From Chthoniobacterales bacterium (GTDB taxonomy: Bacteria; Verrucomicrobiota; Verrucomicrobiia; Chthoniobacterales; UBA10450), in contig JACCXL010000226.1 of the NCBI GenBank assembly GCA_013697015.1, positions 1-8,341 on the forward strand: a stretch of DNA of 8,341 nucleotides. The letters run 5' to 3'. Made by a program: the position numbers and the translations under genes. Every line of letters starts with the position of its first letter. Position 1 is the first letter of the stretch. Positions 5,889 through 8,341 of the stretch are shown here, in pieces. The notes under the pieces were generated by a model that had not been told where the DNA came from, made no database searches, and saw only the letters and a program-made list of their open reading frames with translations.

Positions 5889-6832
5889 TGACCGTTTTTC
5901 TGATCCTCTGCCTGTGGACGGTTTCCTTCTGCTTCGCGGGTATCGAAGCGGGCCTTCTTTCCATCGATCCAGTGCGATTGAGAAATCGCGTGAAACAGCG
6001 GAATCGTGGAGCTTTGCGCTTAAACGCATTACTGCGAACGCCTGAGCGCCTCCTCGTGACCGTTTTGTTGGTCACGAATATGGCAGACATCGTGGCGCTG
6101 CTGCTGCTGACGAGAAGCTGCGTGCACGCATTTGGCTACGCCGGATTTGGCGTGGTGATCCTGCTCGCGTTTCCGATCTACATCTTCATCCTCGGCGTTT
6201 TACCGAAATCGCTTTTTCGGCGCTTTCCGTTCCGCGCGCTCGCCGCCCTGGCCGACGTTCTCGCCGCCGTTTCCTTCGTGCTCTGGCCCGTCCTGGAGCT
6301 TGGGGCGCTCGCCGGGCGCATTTTGCAGCCGGCCCGGTCGGCGAAACGGCCCCGGCTTTTTGCGGCGCGCGAAGAACTCAAACAAATTGCGGAGCAAAGC
6401 GAGCGCGAAGGCTCTCTCACTTCAACAGAACGGGCCATGATCCACAACGTGGTCGATTTCCGCCACGTGCGCGCGCGCGACGTCATGGTTCCGGTCGCTC
6501 AGGCAGTCGCAGTTAAACCTGAAACGCCCGTCTCCGAAGTTCTGAAACTAAGCGCTGCGACCGGCGTCGATCGGATCCCGGTTCTCGCGGAAGGACGGGC
6601 CATCGGTCTTATCAATGTTTACGATATCTTGTTCGACCGGACGCCGGCGGGGCCACTGCAGCGTTATACGCGCCGGATCGTTGTTGCGACCGAGAATGAG
6701 CCGGCCTACCGGCTGATCCAACGATTGCGCGCGGCGCGCCTCAGTCTCGCTGCCGTCGTCGATACCGAGCGCAAGCTGGTCGGGCTCGCCGTCGCCGAAG
6801 ATATGATCAAGCGACTCGTGCAGAGCGCGTAA
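5885..6832 (+). CDS. CNNM/CorC-type DUF21-CBS membrane protein, short second of pair
   Basis: A 315-residue paralogue of its upstream neighbour, starting in an ATGA overlap with that gene's stop and so probably translated with it. DUF21 membrane domain (about 3-150) with F-A-G-I-E-A-G-L-L-S at 17-26 and V-L-P-K at 105-108; linker with E-E-L-K-Q-I-A-E-Q-S-E-R-E-G; CBS pair (about 195-312) with R-D-V-M-V-P at 198-203. The CorC_HlyC domain that ends the first gene is absent: the stop follows the second CBS motif directly (V-V-D-T-E-R-K-L-V-G-L, without the G-G-T of the partner). Conserved pore positions also differ: the Ser and Thr of S-G-x-E-T are both Ala, G-N-N reads V-T-N (63-65), and the acidic residue before x-x-P-K is Gly104. 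It is likely an inner-membrane subunit working with the first gene product; a transport role of its own is doubtful. No frameshift is visible, so the short form looks genuine. Confidence 0.87.
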   Translation: MMTVFLILCLWTVSFCFAGIEAGLLSIDPVRLRNRVKQRNRGALRLNALLRTPERLLVTVLLVTNMADIVALLLLTRSCVHAFGYAGFGVVILLAFPIYIFILGVLPKSLFRRFPFRALAALADVLAAVSFVLWPVLELGALAGRILQPARSAKRPRLFAAREELKQIAEQSEREGSLTSTERAMIHNVVDFRHVRARDVMVPVAQAVAVKPETPVSEVLKLSAATGVDRIPVLAEGRAIGLINVYDILFDRTPAGPLQRYTRRIVVATENEPAYRLIQRLRAARLSLAAVVDTERKLVGLAVAEDMIKRLVQSA

Positions 6833-6857
6833 TGCCGCCACCGCACCGTCAAACGTA

Positions 6858-6890
6858 ACGGGAAAAAATCGCACCGACGATTTAACCCGT
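6858..6890. terminator. Hairpin between convergent genes, possible bidirectional terminator
   Basis: ACGGG (6858-6862) pairs with CCCGT (6886-6890), and AAATCG (6866-6871) pairs with CGATTT (6878-6883) around a 6-base loop, with an A-rich internal loop of 3 and 2 bases. It lies in the 83 bp between the stops of the second CNNM gene and the GH15 gene, where a shared terminator is expected. There is no long U run on either strand, so intrinsic termination is uncertain. Confidence 0.4.
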
Positions 6891-6915
6891 GCCGAACGCG
6901 CTGTACTGGGCGAAC

Positions 6916-8341
6916 TCAGCTCTGCGCACGCGCTTCATGGCCTTGGGAAAGATGTCGCGCCGTATTGATGAGCGCAACGTGCGTGAAAGCCTGCGGAAAA
7001 TTTCCCAGTTGCCGCTTGGCGCGCGGATCGAATTCTTCCGACAAAAGGCCGAGATCGTTCCGCAATTCAAGCAACCGTTCGAACAGCGCTACCGCGTCGT
7101 CGGTGCGACCGAGCATGTGCAGACAGTCGGCGAGCCAGAATGAACACGGCAGGAAAACGCCTTCTCCACCCGGCAGTCCATCAACGCCGTTCTCTGGCCG
7201 GTAGCGTAACACAAAGCCGTCGACGACGAGCTCACGTTCGATCGCTTCCACCGTGTTCCGCACGCGTTCGTCGCCGGCCGGCAAAAATCCGACGAGCGGC
7301 ATCATCAACAGACTCGCGTCGAGCGCATCGGAGCCATAGGTCTGCGTAAAGGCGTGTTTCGCCGTGTTGTAACCCAACCGGCACACTTCTTCGTGGATGC
7401 GATCGCGCAACGCGCGCCAGCGTTCCAGATGTTCCTGCGCTTCACAGTTGCACTGCTCGATCAGCTTTACGGCGCGATCGAACGCCACCCACGCCATCAT
7501 TTTCGAATGCGTGAATTGCTGACGGCCGCCGCGCACTTCCCAAATGCCTTCGTCGGGCTGATCCCAGCACGTCTCCAGGTAATTCAACAGCGCCATCTGC
7601 AAGCGCCAATCCGCCTCCTGCGAAACAATGCCGGCGCGGCTCGCCTGATACATCGCGTCCATCACTTCGCCGTAGACGTCCAATTGAAATTGATTCGCCG
7701 CCGCATTCCCGACGCGGACCGGTTTCGAGTTTTCATAGCCGCCGAGCCACTCGACTTCGAACTCGTCGAGACGCCGTTCCCCGCGAACGCCGTACATGAT
7801 TTGCATCTGCGCAGCGCTTCCGGCGATCGCGCGCAGCAGCCATTCGCGCCATGATTTCGCTTCGTCGTTGTAGCCTGCTTCCATCAGCGCTAGGAGCGTG
7901 AAGGTCGCGTCGCGCAGCCAGCAGAAGCGGTAATCCCAGTTCCGCACCCCGCCGATTGCCTCCGGCAACGAGGTCGTGAGAGCTGCCACAATTCCGCCAG
8001 TGGGCGCGTAGGTGAGGCCTTTTAACGTCACCAGCGAGCGCACCACCGCTTCCCGCCAGCGCCCTTCGTGTCCGCAACGTTGCGCCCACTGTGTCCAGTA
8101 TTCCTCCGTGTCACGCAACGCGTGCTCCGCGTTGACGGCGCGCGGCGGTTCTCCGTGCGAGGCAAACCAGGTGAGCACGAACGGCACGCGCTCGCCGGAA
8201 CGCACGGTAAATTCTCCGACCGTCGTGAGATCCTCGCCGCGCGTTTCTACCGGTGTCCGCAGAATCATTGCGTCCGGCCCCGCGATCGCCTCTAACCCGC
8301 CGTGCCGCTTCCGCACCCAGGGGATCACCTCGCCGTAACCA
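6916..8341 (-). CDS. GH15 family glucoamylase/trehalase-like hydrolase, N-terminus beyond right edge
   Basis: An open frame enters from the right edge and ends at TGA 6918-6916; 474 complete sense codons are visible. The GTG at 8328 is an internal valine, since codons for G-Y-G-E precede it in frame and match the Y-G-x-V-x-P-W-V-R of this family. About 120-130 N-terminal residues are probably missing from the usual length near 600. The (alpha/alpha)6-barrel motifs are all present: GGVRNWDYRFCWLRDA (about 7906-7953), E-W-L-G-G-Y-E-N-S-K-P-V-R-V-G-N, G-I-W-E-V-R-G with the probable catalytic acid Glu at 7537-7539, F-T-H-S-K-M-M-A-W-V-A, F-L-P-C-S-F-W-L, and L-L-S-E-E-F-D-P with the probable base Glu at 7033-7038. 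GH15 enzymes hydrolyse alpha-glucosidic bonds with inversion, releasing glucose from starch-type glucans, or trehalose in some bacterial members. Which substrate applies cannot be told here. It converges on the CNNM operon. Confidence 0.92.
   Translation of the reverse strand, partial: GYGEVIPWVRKRHGGLEAIAGPDAMILRTPVETRGEDLTTVGEFTVRSGERVPFVLTWFASHGEPPRAVNAEHALRDTEEYWTQWAQRCGHEGRWREAVVRSLVTLKGLTYAPTGGIVAALTTSLPEAIGGVRNWDYRFCWLRDATFTLLALMEAGYNDEAKSWREWLLRAIAGSAAQMQIMYGVRGERRLDEFEVEWLGGYENSKPVRVGNAAANQFQLDVYGEVMDAMYQASRAGIVSQEADWRLQMALLNYLETCWDQPDEGIWEVRGGRQQFTHSKMMAWVAFDRAVKLIEQCNCEAQEHLERWRALRDRIHEEVCRLGYNTAKHAFTQTYGSDALDASLLMMPLVGFLPAGDERVRNTVEAIERELVVDGFVLRYRPENGVDGLPGGEGVFLPCSFWLADCLHMLGRTDDAVALFERLLELRNDLGLLSEEFDPRAKRQLGNFPQAFTHVALINTARHLSQGHEARAQS

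Noticed and set aside
5454..6029. 191-codon minus-strand frame across the CNNM gene junction
   Set aside because: It is antisense to both CNNM genes, including the conserved CBS and CorC_HlyC parts, and shows no family features.
4593..6832. Reading the two tandem DUF21-CBS genes as hemolysins or virulence factors
   Set aside because: The hemolysin name in this family is historical. The domain order is that of CNNM/CorC divalent cation proteins.

Overview
The window is moderately GC-rich, densely coding bacterial chromosome with eight protein genes, two of them cut by the window edges. I see no rRNA, tRNA, transposase, phage gene or CRISPR array. The mix (DUF1802, PHP phosphoesterase, DUF255 thioredoxin-fold protein, TauE/SafE permease, DUF309, two tandem CNNM/CorC-type membrane proteins, GH15 hydrolase) and the weak use of Shine-Dalgarno sites would fit a soil or freshwater member of Verrucomicrobiota or a related phylum. 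This is inference from gene content only and is not firm.

Layout, left to right: a DUF1802 gene runs leftward off the window (240 to <1) and is divergent, by only 26 bp, from a PHP-family metal-dependent phosphoesterase (267-1004, +). The PHP gene converges on, and overlaps by 16 bp, a large DUF255/YyaL-type thioredoxin-fold protein (3175-989, -). A 92-98 bp divergent region holding two inverted repeats separates that gene from a TauE/SafE permease (3274-4011, +). The permease converges, 15 bp apart, on a small DUF309 gene (4497-4027, -). DUF309 is divergent from a two-gene operon of CNNM/CorC-type DUF21-CBS membrane proteins (4593-5888 and 5885-6832, +) joined by an ATGA overlap. After an 83 bp gap with a terminator-like hairpin comes a GH15 glucoamylase/trehalase-like gene on the minus strand, whose N-terminus lies beyond the right edge.

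The genes alternate strands and do not form one pathway. They look like independent housekeeping or accessory units: nucleotide or phosphoester metabolism (PHP), thiol chemistry (DUF255), anion export (TauE), divalent cation handling (CNNM pair) and alpha-glucan or trehalose breakdown (GH15).

I did not find a clearly new system. The parts most worth a second look are the translationally coupled CNNM pair, whose two members have lost different conserved pore-motif residues, and the divergent DUF255/TauE regulatory region with an inverted repeat at each gene's start.
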